This document shows positions 32,770 through 42,410 of a stretch of 64,000 nt of DNA, one piece after another. The stretch is from Motiliproteus sp965230735 (GTDB taxonomy: Bacteria > Pseudomonadota > Gammaproteobacteria > Pseudomonadales > Balneatricaceae): NCBI RefSeq assembly GCF_965230735.1, contig NZ_OZ246016.1:2356001-2420000 (forward strand), in the 5' to 3' direction. Made by a program: the position numbers and the translations under genes. The notes below the pieces were generated by a model. That model saw only the letters and a program-made list of their open reading frames with translations. It had not been told where the DNA came from and did not search any database. Each line of letters starts with the position of its first letter. Position 1 is the first letter of the stretch.

Positions 32770-34491
32770 ATGACGACTACCACCGCCATCCAAGCCTCCA
32801 TGCGGGGTGAGCATGCGCTGCCGTTAAGGCCGCCGAGTCAAGTTATGGATCTGGAGCGGCTGGGAGCGATGCACCAGAGTCGCTTGAGCTTTATGCGCAC
32901 CTTGATCCGCCGGATTATGCGCGAGCGTTGGGCCATCGAGCCGGTTAAATTTGAGCTCGATGCTGATGGCTACGGTACCGTGATCTACGAGGTCCAGGCC
33001 CCCAACGGCTTGTATAGCTTTGTGCTGTTCTCCGACTACCTGTCTCCGGAAGAGCGTAACGACCGGGTTATCGCCACCAAGTGGGACCTGACGATGGCGC
33101 TGGTTGAGGGACGTGTCGAGGCCGACTATCTGGAGCAGCTGCGTCAGAATGTGCCCAAGCAGGAAGCCGGGCGGGTCGATGCCCGGGTTTTCGTGCTGTC
33201 GCGGGCCAACCGCAGTGCGCGTAACTTCGATTACGTGGTGGAGCAACTGGCCAACGGCCAGCAGCCGGATATCGAGCGGATCAAGAATGTCGGTTACCTC
33301 TACCGCACCACCGCGGTCTACGGCAGCGGTAAGCTGGGCATGGCCGATTGGGAAAAGGTGCGCGAAAAGCACCAAGACTTTGCCCGCCCGTTTGCCGGTG
33401 AGATGTTCGTCTGCCTGATGCTGCGTAACTTCAGCCTGCTGCAGGCCGAGCACATTGCCCGCCACAAATCCCCGCAGCGCTTCCAGCCGATGCAGGACGA
33501 CATCAAGCGCTACTTCGGTATCGGTAACTCGACCGGCCTGGGGATGGCGCCCTATCTGGTCAACCATCCGTTATTGATCAACCAATGGGTTGAGATGCGT
33601 GAACTGGCGCTGGCCCGTATCCGTGCGCTGGGTTGCGTCAACAGCCGGGTACAACAGGAGCTGAGCAGCCTGATCGAGCGCTGCGCCCAACATACCCGCG
33701 ACACCGTCACCGAAGACGACTGGCAGACCGACAACAACCGCTTGGTGCTGGAGGATCTGGCCGCGCTGCAGCAGCACACGGCTGCAGGTTTCGACAACTG
33801 GGATGCGCTGCTGGGATGGAGCGAAGCCAACTGCTCGCTGCAGGGGCAGGAGATGCTGGTGTCGATCGCGATGGAGATCTACCCGGAGCTGGTGGATGAG
33901 CTGGAAGACTTCCACGCCGCCGAAGAGAACCTGGATCTCGATCCGCTGATGCCGCTGCAAGAGCTCAAGCAGATTATCGAGACCCGCTACGCCTGGGCTC
34001 TGGAGATCGACTTCACGGCCGAGGGTGCCCGCGAGACCTGCTGGTACCGTTCCGAAGAGAAGATGGAACCCCGTCTGGGCAGCGTTGCCGATGCCGAAGC
34101 CAAGCAGAAGCAGATGGCGCTGGGGGTCGGTTACGCGGTCAGCAAGTGCTACGAGCAACTGTGCAGCTATATCGCCGAGCACCCCGAACACACCACCGCC
34201 CGTTTTATGGTGGCGCGACCGAAAATGCGTGGCATCGTGCGTCGGATTCAGAGCATGAGTCGCTGCGTCTACGGCGATATCCAGGCCAACCTGCTGGATC
34301 GTAATATCCTGCCGATGCACCTGTTGCGCTGCAAACTGGCGTTCTTCGGGGTGGGTAAGTTTGATCCCCGCTCGCGGCTTTGGGTCCGCAACACCATGTT
34401 CCAGGGCGCACCGCTGCTGGAAGATATCGGTAAGCCGTTTAACGATGACTGGTTTATGCCCTTAGCGCCTCTTCAATCGGGACAGCACTAA
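32770..34491 (+). CDS. Uncharacterised 573-residue cytoplasmic protein paired with DUF3726
   Basis: I do not recognise a known domain. The protein has no signal peptide and no membrane span, and is helical, rich in charged residues, with several tryptophans. Striking segments are YGTVIYEVQAPNGLYSFVLF, SRANRSARNFDYVVEQLANG, KRYFGIGNSTGLGMAPYLVN and ARFMVARPKMRGIVRRIQSM. Codon use and GC match the core genes, so it is resident, not recently acquired. Its stop overlaps the start of the DUF3726 gene (TAATG, 34489-34493), implying a coupled pair, and a sulfite-exporter-like gene follows. No function should be assigned. Confidence 0.88.
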   Translation: MTTTTAIQASMRGEHALPLRPPSQVMDLERLGAMHQSRLSFMRTLIRRIMRERWAIEPVKFELDADGYGTVIYEVQAPNGLYSFVLFSDYLSPEERNDRVIATKWDLTMALVEGRVEADYLEQLRQNVPKQEAGRVDARVFVLSRANRSARNFDYVVEQLANGQQPDIERIKNVGYLYRTTAVYGSGKLGMADWEKVREKHQDFARPFAGEMFVCLMLRNFSLLQAEHIARHKSPQRFQPMQDDIKRYFGIGNSTGLGMAPYLVNHPLLINQWVEMRELALARIRALGCVNSRVQQELSSLIERCAQHTRDTVTEDDWQTDNNRLVLEDLAALQQHTAAGFDNWDALLGWSEANCSLQGQEMLVSIAMEIYPELVDELEDFHAAEENLDLDPLMPLQELKQIIETRYAWALEIDFTAEGARETCWYRSEEKMEPRLGSVADAEAKQKQMALGVGYAVSKCYEQLCSYIAEHPEHTTARFMVARPKMRGIVRRIQSMSRCVYGDIQANLLDRNILPMHLLRCKLAFFGVGKFDPRSRLWVRNTMFQGAPLLEDIGKPFNDDWFMPLAPLQSGQH

Positions 34492-35240
34492 TGAATATCT
34501 CCATGAATGAACTGAAGGCGGCGCTGCGGCGCTGCTTTGAAGCCTCGCAGTACTTTGTCGGTAACTACGAAGATGCGGCCAACATGATTCTGTGGCTGGA
34601 AAAACACGGCCTGAATGGGTTGGGCGAGCTCAAACGCGGCTTGCCCTATATCGATGAGGATCGTGAAAAAGAACTCAGTAGTGTGATCTACGAAGACAGC
34701 ACCTCGGCTATCATCGATAGCCACGGTCGCAGCGCGTTGAACTGCATCGCCGCGTCGGTCGATCTGGCTCACGCCAAGGCGCTGGAAAACGGGATTGCGA
34801 CGGTGACCGTGCATAACTGCCATAACCGCAAGTTTATCCTCAAGGCGCTGACCGACCGCGGCCGTTGTGGCATCAGCGTCGCCGCTTACTGGCAGAATGG
34901 CAGTGGGCCGGTGACCGAGCATGCGGCGGCGATCAAGGCCGGCGAGCGCTATCCCAGCTACAGCGAAGCCACCACCGATCTTCCGGCCAGCACCGACGAC
35001 AAGCAGGCGCTGACGATCATCTGTAGCTCGCGGGTGGATCTGGCGGTGTCGCTGCAGGCGTCCCAGGGCAACCGTAACGCACGCCATATCAGTGCCGAGC
35101 AGGTCGAAAAGAACAAACAGCAGAGTGTCGAGTCCGGCATCGAAATCGCCCCGGATCTGTGGGACGAGATCAACCGTATCGGCGCCGGTGTGCTGGTCGA
35201 AAACAGCGAACTGTCGCGTCAGGGTGCAGGGGGCCGCTAA
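34491..35240 (+). CDS. DUF3726 family protein
   Basis: A 249-residue protein matching DUF3726 in pattern: N-terminal LKAALRRCFEASQYFVGNYE, HGLNGLGELKRGLPYI, and a repeated G/A-rich catalytic-looking segment GIATVTVHNCHNRKFILKAL and GRCGISVAAYWQNG. The first quarter resembles the start of malate/lactate-type (LDH2) oxidoreductases (EDAANMILWLEKHGLNGLGEL), an observation rather than a family call. It is translationally coupled to the unknown 573-residue protein and ends at a terminator. Function unknown. Confidence 0.78.
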   Translation: MNISMNELKAALRRCFEASQYFVGNYEDAANMILWLEKHGLNGLGELKRGLPYIDEDREKELSSVIYEDSTSAIIDSHGRSALNCIAASVDLAHAKALENGIATVTVHNCHNRKFILKALTDRGRCGISVAAYWQNGSGPVTEHAAAIKAGERYPSYSEATTDLPASTDDKQALTIICSSRVDLAVSLQASQGNRNARHISAEQVEKNKQQSVESGIEIAPDLWDEINRIGAGVLVENSELSRQGAGGR

Positions 35241-35282
35241 CTGCCCGAAGCTAAACGCTTGAAGCCATAGTCGCTGTTGCCC

Positions 35283-35333
35283 AAGTCGATCTTTCTATTG
35301 CTGCTGTCAGTGATCGGAAAGGTCGACTTTTTT
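35283..35333 (+). terminator. Terminator after the DUF3726 gene
   Basis: AAGTCGA-T-CTTTC (35283-35295) pairs with GAAAG-G-TCGACTT (35317-35329), with one internal mismatch, and is followed by TTTT to 35333. Confidence 0.8.
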
Positions 35334-35470
35334 GTGTCTGCGGTGCAGACAGGCGTCCTTATCTTTGGGACTGCCGTGATGCATGATGCACGATGCGTTA
35401 TGAGAGACCGGCGAGCCTGAATCGCTGGCGATGAAATCAGCCCCTGGAAGAGAGACAGAGAGACGGTTAC

Positions 35471-36223
35471 TTGGATATAGCATCCCTGATGAGCTATAGC
35501 GCAGCCGATCTGCTGGCCATCGCGATCGTGACGGTTGGCATTATGTTGCAGGCCTGGGGTGGACTAGGGTTCGGCTTGCTGGCTGCGCCGCTGCTGTACC
35601 TGATCGACCCCGCCTACGTGCCCGGGCCGATTCTGATTCTGGGGTTTTCACTGTCGGTGTTGCTGGTGATCCGAGAGCGCAGCCAGTTGCGCTGGCTAGG
35701 AATCCTGCCGGCGGCCCTGGCGCGGATTCCCGGCTCCTGGTTCGGTGCCCTGTTGCTGGTTTCCATTCCCGCCTACAGCCTCAGTCTGCTGTTCGGTGTC
35801 ACGCTGCTACTGGCGGTGCTGCTGAGCTGGCGTACGTATCGGGTCAGCAAAACGCCGCTTAGCCTGATGATCGGCGGCTTCTTCTCCGGGTTGATCGGCA
35901 CCGCCACCTCGGTCGGCGGCCCACCCATCGCGTTGGTCTATCAGGAACAGAACCGGATCGTTGCCCGCAATGAATTGGCGGCCTTCTTTCTGATCGGAAC
36001 ACCGGCTTCGATCTTGATGCTGGCGCTGGAGGGGCAGGTTGATTGGCTCAGTCTGGAGTTGAGTCTGAAGGTGTTCCCCGGGGTGCTATTGGGGTTTTGG
36101 TTGGCCAACCGGCTGGACGGCCGGGTCCAGGCCAATTCGGCCAAGCCGTTGATCCTGGCGGTTTGTTCCGCCTCGGCGCTGATGGTGCTGTACAAAGGCG
36201 TGCAGGGTTGGCTCGGCGCCTAA
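35471..36223 (+). CDS. TauE/SafE-family sulfite/sulfoacetate-type permease
   Basis: A 250-residue membrane protein with about eight spans and the two TauE/SafE repeats: VTVGIMLQAWGGLGFGLLAAP at the N-terminus and MIGGFFSGLIGTATSVGGPP in the second half (GxxGxxxGxGGP-like). Members export sulfite or organosulfonates or move other anions. The reading frame begins at TTG 35471 with a GAGAGACGG ribosome site; ATG 35489 is an alternative. It sits after a terminator, so it is a separate unit from the DUF3726 pair. The cargo is not predictable. Confidence 0.87.
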   Translation: MDIASLMSYSAADLLAIAIVTVGIMLQAWGGLGFGLLAAPLLYLIDPAYVPGPILILGFSLSVLLVIRERSQLRWLGILPAALARIPGSWFGALLLVSIPAYSLSLLFGVTLLLAVLLSWRTYRVSKTPLSLMIGGFFSGLIGTATSVGGPPIALVYQEQNRIVARNELAAFFLIGTPASILMLALEGQVDWLSLELSLKVFPGVLLGFWLANRLDGRVQANSAKPLILAVCSASALMVLYKGVQGWLGA

Positions 36224-36257
36224 CCGCAGCTGTCCGTCCGGTGATGATTCGCGCGAA

Positions 36258-37184
36258 TTATTGAAGGCAATGGCCGGTCGGTTTCAACGCCGGTGGTAAC
36301 TCGGTCTCGCCGATCGCTTCCAGCAGGTTGATCTCCAGCGTGCGAGACATGGCGCTCAACGGCAGGTCGTTGGACGATAGACCAAAAGGCTCCTCCAACT
36401 CTTCACTCAGCGCATCCAGCCCGAAAAAGGTGTACGCGACGATGGCGCACAGCAGCGGGGTGAAGGCCCCCAGCGCGCTGACCACGCCGAAGGGCAGCAG
36501 CAGGCAGTAGATATAGGCGGTTCGATGAACCAGCAGCATGTAGGCGAACGGCAGCGGGGTGTTTTGGATCCGCTCGCAGGCGGCCAGTACCCCGGCCATC
36601 GAGGTGATCCGTTCATCAAAGTTCTGGATCAGGATATCCGACAGCAGCCCCTGGCGACGGCACCGCCCCAGCTCTTGTCCAAGCAGTTGCAGCAGGCAGT
36701 CGGGCAGGTTTTGGGAGCGTTGTAACCTTTCGTGATCCTCGGCCTGGAGATAGGGTTCGATCTCGCTCCAACCATTTGTCTGACGGAGCTGGTGTCGCAG
36801 CGCATGGGTGAAGGCGATGGTCAGGTGTACCAGTCGTTTTTTCGCCTCTGCGGCTCCCTCGACCTCATCATCGAGAAAAGCGTTGGCCTGGCGCGCCAGA
36901 CTGCGGCCATCGACCAGCAGCTGCCCCCACTGTTTGCGTGCTTCCCACCAGCGCTCGTAGCAGGCGTTATTGCGAAACCCCAGAAACAACGACAGAGCCA
37001 CACCCAACACGGTAAACGCGAACGGCGAATAGTCGGGCAGCAGCGGGGGGAGGTAGTGCTGGGCAATGGCAACACCGGCGCCCAGCAACGCGACAAACAG
37101 AATCTGCGGCAGAATCTTCGGTACGATCGAACCGCGGAGGGTGAAGAACAGCCGAAAGGCATTGGGTTTATCGCGGACAACCAT
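36258..37184 (-). CDS. Bestrophin-like (UPF0187) chloride channel protein
   Basis: A 308-residue protein of the bestrophin/RFP-TM family: PFAFTVLGVALSLFLGFRNN followed by ACYERWWEARKQWGQLL (the family's hallmark), and PFAYMLLVHRTAYIYCLLLP with FGLDALSEELEEPFG near the C-terminus, including the acidic cluster that binds Ca2+ in eukaryotic bestrophins. It forms an anion or cation channel in the inner membrane. ATG 37184 (MVVRDKPNAF) fits the family; the open frame extends to 37256. It is convergent with the TauE-like gene. Confidence 0.9.
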   Translation of the reverse strand: MVVRDKPNAFRLFFTLRGSIVPKILPQILFVALLGAGVAIAQHYLPPLLPDYSPFAFTVLGVALSLFLGFRNNACYERWWEARKQWGQLLVDGRSLARQANAFLDDEVEGAAEAKKRLVHLTIAFTHALRHQLRQTNGWSEIEPYLQAEDHERLQRSQNLPDCLLQLLGQELGRCRRQGLLSDILIQNFDERITSMAGVLAACERIQNTPLPFAYMLLVHRTAYIYCLLLPFGVVSALGAFTPLLCAIVAYTFFGLDALSEELEEPFGLSSNDLPLSAMSRTLEINLLEAIGETELPPALKPTGHCLQ

Positions 37185-37411
37185 AGGAGACTCTGGGATT
37201 AGCGAAATTAAGGCAAGGGTAGAGAAGGTAACAGAGCTATCGGCGGCTGCAAGCAATTTTCGGGGTACGGCTAACGGGCTATTTAATGCGGGGTTCGCGA
37301 GTGATTTCCCCGGTATCTTTGTTGGGCTATTTGCTTACCAGGCGTTGAGAGTTAACAAGTGATTCTCGATAATAGAACGTTGTGTCTCAGTAAACGTAGT
37401 TGGAATTCATT

Positions 37412-38197
37412 ATGTCGTCTCAGCGTAGTGGTCGCGGCCCTTCGATCTCTCGGGTTATGGAAATCATCGAAGCGATATCGGCAGCTGAACAACCGATGTC
37501 ACCGGCAGATCTGTCTTTTATGTTGGGGATCCCAAAGGCCAGCCTGCATCGCTTGATTCAACAGCTCGAGGACGACGGCTATCTGCAGATGAACATGCGC
37601 GGCAAGGTGGTGCCCGGGCAACGCTTGTACCGGGTGTCGCTGGGGGTGTTGCATACCAGTCGCTATCACCTGCAGCGTCAGGCAATCTTGCAGCGCCTGG
37701 GTCGAGAATTGGACGAAGCCTGCGGTATCGCGATTCCCGACGGGACCGAGATGGTCTACTACGACCGGGTTGAATCCAGCTGGCCGTTGCAGTTCAACCT
37801 CAAGACTGGCAGCCGGGTGCCGCTGTGGTGCACCTCCAGCGGAAAACTCTATCTGAGCTTCTTGCCTAAGAATATGCGCCATCGGGTGATCAACAGCCTG
37901 GCGCTGGACCGGCTTTCCCGCGCGACCATTACCGATCCGGATACGCTGGAAGAGTCGCTGCTGAAGATTCGTGACGAAGAAATGGGCATCGATAATGAGG
38001 AGTATATCGACGGTATGGTGGGCTGCTCGGTGCCGATCAAGAACTCTGAAGGGCACTTTATCGCCAGCCTCTACACTCATGTTCCGGTGGTCAGAAAGAG
38101 CCTGGAGGAACTGAAGGCGTTCGAGCCGCAGTTGCGTCAGGCCGCCGCCGATATCAGTGACCTGGTCAACTCGCCGGTGATCGAAAGCGGCGAGTAG
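37412..38197 (+). CDS. IclR-family transcriptional regulator
   Basis: A 261-residue IclR protein. The N-terminal winged HTH spans about residues 10-70 (SISRVMEIIEAISAAEQPMS, LGIPKASLHRLIQQLEDDGYL). The effector domain has the usual GxxxAxPxG and GCSVPIKNSEGHFIASLYTH motifs (GMVGCSVPIK). It probably controls the convergent-side TRAP/dehydrogenase operon (44208 to 38305), whose promoter carries GTTCC/GGAAC palindromes of IclR type. A related ATAATAGAA motif occurs just before its own start (about 37368-37384). ATG 37412 is used; TTG 37400 is upstream. Confidence 0.9.
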   Translation: MSSQRSGRGPSISRVMEIIEAISAAEQPMSPADLSFMLGIPKASLHRLIQQLEDDGYLQMNMRGKVVPGQRLYRVSLGVLHTSRYHLQRQAILQRLGRELDEACGIAIPDGTEMVYYDRVESSWPLQFNLKTGSRVPLWCTSSGKLYLSFLPKNMRHRVINSLALDRLSRATITDPDTLEESLLKIRDEEMGIDNEEYIDGMVGCSVPIKNSEGHFIASLYTHVPVVRKSLEELKAFEPQLRQAAADISDLVNSPVIESGE

Positions 38198-38257
38198 GGC
38201 CGCACTTAACACCGAGTTTTATTAGAAACCCCTTGAATTTCGCCCTGGTTAGCAGAC

Positions 38258-38290
38258 ATAAAAAACCCGGTTCATCACTGAACCGGGTTT
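38258..38290 (-). terminator. Terminator after the MmsA-like gene
   Basis: AAACCCGGTTCA (38263-38274), loop TCAC and TGAACCGGGTTT (38279-38290): a 12-bp stem. Read leftward it is followed by a T run, ending the TRAP/dehydrogenase operon. The plus-strand IclR transcript may also stop here. Confidence 0.9.
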
Positions 38291-38304
38291 CGCCTATTTA
38301 GGAC

Positions 38305-39798
38305 TTAGGACGGGAACGAGAAGTCCACCCCTTCACGGACACCACTGGACGGCCAGCGCTGGGTGATGGTCTTGCGCTTGGTGTAGAAGCGCACCGCATC
38401 CGGGCCGTAGGCGTGCAGGTCGCCGAACAGGGAGCGCTTCCAGCCCCCGAAGCTGTGGTAGGCCACCGGTACCGGCAGCGGAACGTTGATGCCGACCATG
38501 CCGACTAGGATATTGTCGGAGAAGTAACGGGCCGCTTCACCGTCACGGGTGAAGATACAAGTGCCGTTGCCGTACTCGTGATCGTTGATCATCTGCATCG
38601 CTTCTTCCATGCTGCTGACACGGACCACCTGCAGCACCGGGCCGAAGATCTCCTGCTGGTAGCTCTCCATCTCGGTGGTGACGCCGTCGATCAGGGTCGC
38701 ACCGACGAAGAAACCATCTTCGTAGCCTTCGACCTGAGGGTGACGGCCGTCGACCACGACTTTGGCGCCATCCTGTTCGGCGCTGTCGATGAAACCGACC
38801 ACCTTCTGTTGGTGCTGGCGAGTGATCACCGGACCGAAGTCGTTGCTGCTGTCGGTGTAGGCACCGACCTTCAGCGGCTTCATCGCTTCGCTCATCTTGG
38901 CGACCAGTTTGTCGGCAGCCTCGTCACCCACAGCAACGGCAACCGACAACGCCATGCAGCGCTCACCGGAGGAGCCGAAGGCGGCCCCCAGCAGTTGATT
39001 GACGGCGTTATCCATGTCGGCATCGGGCATTACGATGGCGTGGTTCTTGGCCCCGCCCAGGGCCTGACAGCGCTTACCGTTGGCATTGGCGGTGGTGTAG
39101 ATGTACTCGGCGATCGGGGTGGAGCCGACGAAGCTGACCGCCTTGATGCGCTCATCGGTCAGCAGTACGTCGACCGCTTCCTTGTCACCGTTAACCACGT
39201 TCAGTACACCTTCGGGCAGGCCGGCTTCGTACAGCAGCTCGGCAACCAGCATCGCCGAGGAGGGGTTGCGCTCGGACGGTTTCAACACAAAGGTGTTACC
39301 GCACACGATCGCCATCGGGTACATCCACAGCGGTACCATGGCCGGGAAGTTGAACGGGGTGATACCGGCAACCACGCCCAAGGCCTGGAATTCGCTCCAG
39401 CTGTCGATGCCGGGGCCAACGTTGCGGCTGTGCTCGCCCTTGAGCAGTTCCGGCGCGCAGCAGGCGTACTCGACACACTCGATACCGCGCTGCAGTTCAC
39501 CGGCGGCATCGTGGCCGATCTTACCGTGCTCTTCACCGACCGCCTCGGCGATCCGCTCGGCATTTTGCTGCAGTAGTTCCTTGAACCGGAACATGATCGC
39601 CGCACGCTTTTGCGGCGGGGTGCTGCGCCAGGCCGGGTAGGCCGCTTCGGCCGCCGCGATGGCTTCTTCGACGGTGGCCTTGCTGGCCAAGGCCACGTTC
39701 TTGCTGGGTTGACCGGTGGCCGGGTTGTAGACCGGTGTGGTGCGCTCGTTTTCGAGGGCGACCGGGCGGTTGTTGATCAGGTGTCCAACGGTTTTCAT
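38305..39798 (-). CDS. mmsA: CoA-acylating (methyl)malonate-semialdehyde dehydrogenase, MmsA/DddC-like
   Basis: A 497-residue MmsA-type dehydrogenase: VVAGITPFNFPAMVPLWMYP, FVGSTPIAEYIYTTANANGK, AKNHAIVMPDADMDNAVNQL and the catalytic cysteine in FGSSGERCMALSVAVAVG. Such enzymes convert malonate or methylmalonate semialdehyde to acetyl-CoA or propionyl-CoA; DddC of DMSP pathways belongs here. ATG 39798 follows AGGAGT, which overlaps the upstream stop. It is the last gene of the operon, after an iron alcohol dehydrogenase, so the pair can turn 3-hydroxypropionate into acetyl-CoA. Valine degradation is the alternative role. Confidence 0.9.
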   Translation of the reverse strand: MKTVGHLINNRPVALENERTTPVYNPATGQPSKNVALASKATVEEAIAAAEAAYPAWRSTPPQKRAAIMFRFKELLQQNAERIAEAVGEEHGKIGHDAAGELQRGIECVEYACCAPELLKGEHSRNVGPGIDSWSEFQALGVVAGITPFNFPAMVPLWMYPMAIVCGNTFVLKPSERNPSSAMLVAELLYEAGLPEGVLNVVNGDKEAVDVLLTDERIKAVSFVGSTPIAEYIYTTANANGKRCQALGGAKNHAIVMPDADMDNAVNQLLGAAFGSSGERCMALSVAVAVGDEAADKLVAKMSEAMKPLKVGAYTDSSNDFGPVITRQHQQKVVGFIDSAEQDGAKVVVDGRHPQVEGYEDGFFVGATLIDGVTTEMESYQQEIFGPVLQVVRVSSMEEAMQMINDHEYGNGTCIFTRDGEAARYFSDNILVGMVGINVPLPVPVAYHSFGGWKRSLFGDLHAYGPDAVRFYTKRKTITQRWPSSGVREGVDFSFPS

Positions 39799-39808
39799 AG
39801 AGTGACTC

Positions 39809-40969
39809 CTAGTTCCAAAGGGCTTTGTAAATTTCAACAATCTCGCCATGGGTTGGGATACGCGGATTGTTGTTGGGAGATCCTGAGTTGAGGGCCTGGC
39901 TAGCCATCTCATCCAGCAGGGACATAAAGCGATCGCGATCGATCCCGTATTGCTCGGGTGTCGGGACCTGCAGTTCATCGTTCAGCGCATGCAGCTCGTC
40001 GAGCAGCTTCTGATTGGCCTGGTCGGTGTTGTCGTTGGCATCGGCAACCCCCATGGCGCGGGCACAGTCGGCATAGCGCTCCGGGGCAGCACTGATCGAG
40101 AATGCGGTGACGCTGGGCAGCAGCATGGCGTTGGACAGGCCGTGGGGCACATGGAAGAAGGCGCCGATCGGACGGCTCATGCCGTGCACCAGTGCCACCG
40201 AAGCATTGGAGAAGCCGATGCCGGCCAGGGTGGAGCCCAGCATCATCGCTTCGCGGGCTGCCTTGTCCTTACCGTCTTGGTAGGCACGGCGCAGGTTCGG
40301 TGCGATCAGGCTCATGGCTGCCAATGCCTGGGAATCGCTGTAGGCGTTGGCCTTCTGGCTGACGTAGGCCTCCATCGCGTGGGTCAGGGCATCGATGCCG
40401 GTATCGGCGGTGATCCGCGGCGGCAGGCTCAGGGTCAGGCTGTAGTCGACCAGTGCCGCTACCGGCATAAAGCCGACGCCGACACAGAGCATTTTCTCGT
40501 CGTTGGCTTCATCGGTGATGATGGTGAATTTAGTGGCTTCCGAGCCGGTGCCGGCGGTGGTTGGGATGGCGATAATCGGCAGACCGGCTTCGTTGACGAT
40601 GCGCGGGAATTTGTAATCGCGCATCGAACCACCGTGCTTGCCCAGGATGGCGATCGCCTTGGCGCTGTCGATGGGGCTACCGCCACCCAGCGCGATGATG
40701 GCGTCGTAATCGCCACCACGGACCATCTCCACCCCGGCCATGATCGAGCCGATGGTGGGTTCGGGAACGGTGTCGTCGAAGACATCGCAGAACACCATGT
40801 GGTTCGACAGCACGGTCTGGATCTGGCTGGCATAGCCCAGCTCCACCATCATCTTGTCGGTGATGATCAACGGACGTTTGCAGCCCAGGCTGGCCAGGAC
40901 ACCCGGAATTTCCTTACTGGCGCCTTCGCCAACCTGCATGATGCGAGGCAGTATGATTTGTGTAGACAT
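39809..40969 (-). CDS. Iron-containing alcohol dehydrogenase (DddB-like position)
   Basis: A 386-residue group III alcohol dehydrogenase: NAD motif ALGGGSPIDSAKAIAI, the PTTAGTGSEATKF loop, and metal ligands in DTGIDALTHAMEAYVS and LVHGMSRPIGAFFHVPHGLS. It oxidises a primary alcohol or hydroxyacid to a (semi)aldehyde. The MmsA-like gene starts 10 bp downstream, and DddB of DMSP catabolism is an enzyme of this family working with the MmsA-like DddC. ATG 40969 has AGGAG upstream. Substrate 3-hydroxypropionate is inferred from context only. Confidence 0.88.
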   Translation of the reverse strand: MSTQIILPRIMQVGEGASKEIPGVLASLGCKRPLIITDKMMVELGYASQIQTVLSNHMVFCDVFDDTVPEPTIGSIMAGVEMVRGGDYDAIIALGGGSPIDSAKAIAILGKHGGSMRDYKFPRIVNEAGLPIIAIPTTAGTGSEATKFTIITDEANDEKMLCVGVGFMPVAALVDYSLTLSLPPRITADTGIDALTHAMEAYVSQKANAYSDSQALAAMSLIAPNLRRAYQDGKDKAAREAMMLGSTLAGIGFSNASVALVHGMSRPIGAFFHVPHGLSNAMLLPSVTAFSISAAPERYADCARAMGVADANDNTDQANQKLLDELHALNDELQVPTPEQYGIDRDRFMSLLDEMASQALNSGSPNNNPRIPTHGEIVEIYKALWN

Positions 40970-41046
40970 GTTGGCTCCTACGTTTTCGATCAATAGGGAA
41001 AGCACAGATTTGAGGCTGAAGATTCCCATCAGTTAATGGTCTCGGT

Positions 41047-42402
41047 TCAGGGGGCGTAAGCGGCGGCCGGCAACCAGGTGACGATGCCTTGCCAATAGAA
41101 CACGATGGCCAGACCCAGCAGCTGGATCGCAATGAAAGGCAGTACGCCGCGGTAGATATTGCCGAGCCGGATCCCTTCGGGAGCGACCCCCTTGAGATAA
41201 AACAGGGCGAAGCCGACCGGCGGGGTTAAGAACGAGGTTTGCAGACAGACCGCGAACAGCACGGTGAACCAGACCAGGTCGAAGCCCAGATTGGCGACCA
41301 CCGGGGCCACCAGCGGCAGGATGATCAGGGTCAGCTCGATCCAGTCCAGGAAGAAACCGAGAATAAAGGTGATCGCCAGAATGCAGATCACGATCCCGGT
41401 GGGGCCGAAGGGTAGTCCGGTCAGGGTGCTCTCGATCAATTCGTCACCGCCCAGGCCGCGCAGGATCAGCGAGAATCCGGTGGCGCCGAGCAGCAGCGCG
41501 AAGATAAAGGCGGTGGTTTTGGTGGTCTCTTGGCCCACCTCTTTCAGCACCTGTACGGACAAGCGCCCTTTGCTCAACGCCAGCAGGGTGGCACCCAAGG
41601 CGCCGACACCGGAAGCTTCGGTGGGTGTGGCGATGCCGAAGAAGATCGACCCCAGCACCGCCAGAATTAGACCAGCGGTGGGCAGCACCGCCCAGAGGAC
41701 GTTGAGCAGAATCTTCGGAGAGACCTTCTCGGCATCGGCCGGAACCGGTGCCGCCTGCGGGCGCAGAAAGCCGAACCCCAGGATATAGATGACGTAGAGG
41801 GCAGCCAGTAGCAGTCCCGGGAACAGTGCCCCCAGGAACAGATCGCCGACGGACAGGCCGATGCGGTCCCCCATCATCACCAGCATGATGCTGGGCGGAA
41901 TCAGGATGCCGAGGGTGCCGGTGGAGCAGACGGTGCCGCAGGCCAGCTCCTTGCTGTAGCCCTCGCGCATCATCAACGGGACCCCGAGTACTGCCAGCAG
42001 CACCACCGAGGCGCCGATAATGCCGGTCGAGGCGGCCAGCAGCAGACCGACAAAGGTCACCGTCACGGCAAGGCCGCCGCGAACCCGGCCGAACAGCCGT
42101 GCCAGGTTGGTCATCAGGTCCTCGGCGACGCCGGAACGATCCAGCATCAACCCCATGAACACAAACATCGGCAGGGCCACCAGGACCCAGTTGGTCATCA
42201 CATCCCACATCCGGGGCACGACGATAGAAACATAGTTCCAGTCGATGCCGATAAAACTGTCGAGCCAGGTGTCGGCGGCCATCGCCAGGGCGGCAAAGAT
42301 GATCGCAACGCCGCCCATGACCCAGGCGACCGGGTAACCGCTGAACAGCAGCGCGATAAAGGTGCCGAACATGGCGACGGCGAGGACTTCATTGATCTCC
42401 AT
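41047..42402 (-). CDS. dctM: TRAP transporter large permease subunit
   Basis: A 451-residue DctM protein with about twelve spans: MFGTFIALLFSGYPVAWVMG, FVGLLLAASTGIIGASVVLL, and the family's GILIPPSIMLVMMGDRIGLS and PTAGLILA segments. It forms the Na+-driven transport channel with DctQ and takes substrate from the periplasmic DctP protein. dctQ lies 8 bp upstream and the iron alcohol dehydrogenase 77 bp downstream on the same strand, so import and oxidation are encoded together. Confidence 0.93.
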   Translation of the reverse strand: MEINEVLAVAMFGTFIALLFSGYPVAWVMGGVAIIFAALAMAADTWLDSFIGIDWNYVSIVVPRMWDVMTNWVLVALPMFVFMGLMLDRSGVAEDLMTNLARLFGRVRGGLAVTVTFVGLLLAASTGIIGASVVLLAVLGVPLMMREGYSKELACGTVCSTGTLGILIPPSIMLVMMGDRIGLSVGDLFLGALFPGLLLAALYVIYILGFGFLRPQAAPVPADAEKVSPKILLNVLWAVLPTAGLILAVLGSIFFGIATPTEASGVGALGATLLALSKGRLSVQVLKEVGQETTKTTAFIFALLLGATGFSLILRGLGGDELIESTLTGLPFGPTGIVICILAITFILGFFLDWIELTLIILPLVAPVVANLGFDLVWFTVLFAVCLQTSFLTPPVGFALFYLKGVAPEGIRLGNIYRGVLPFIAIQLLGLAIVFYWQGIVTWLPAAAYAP

Positions 42403-42410
42403 GGGGCCTC

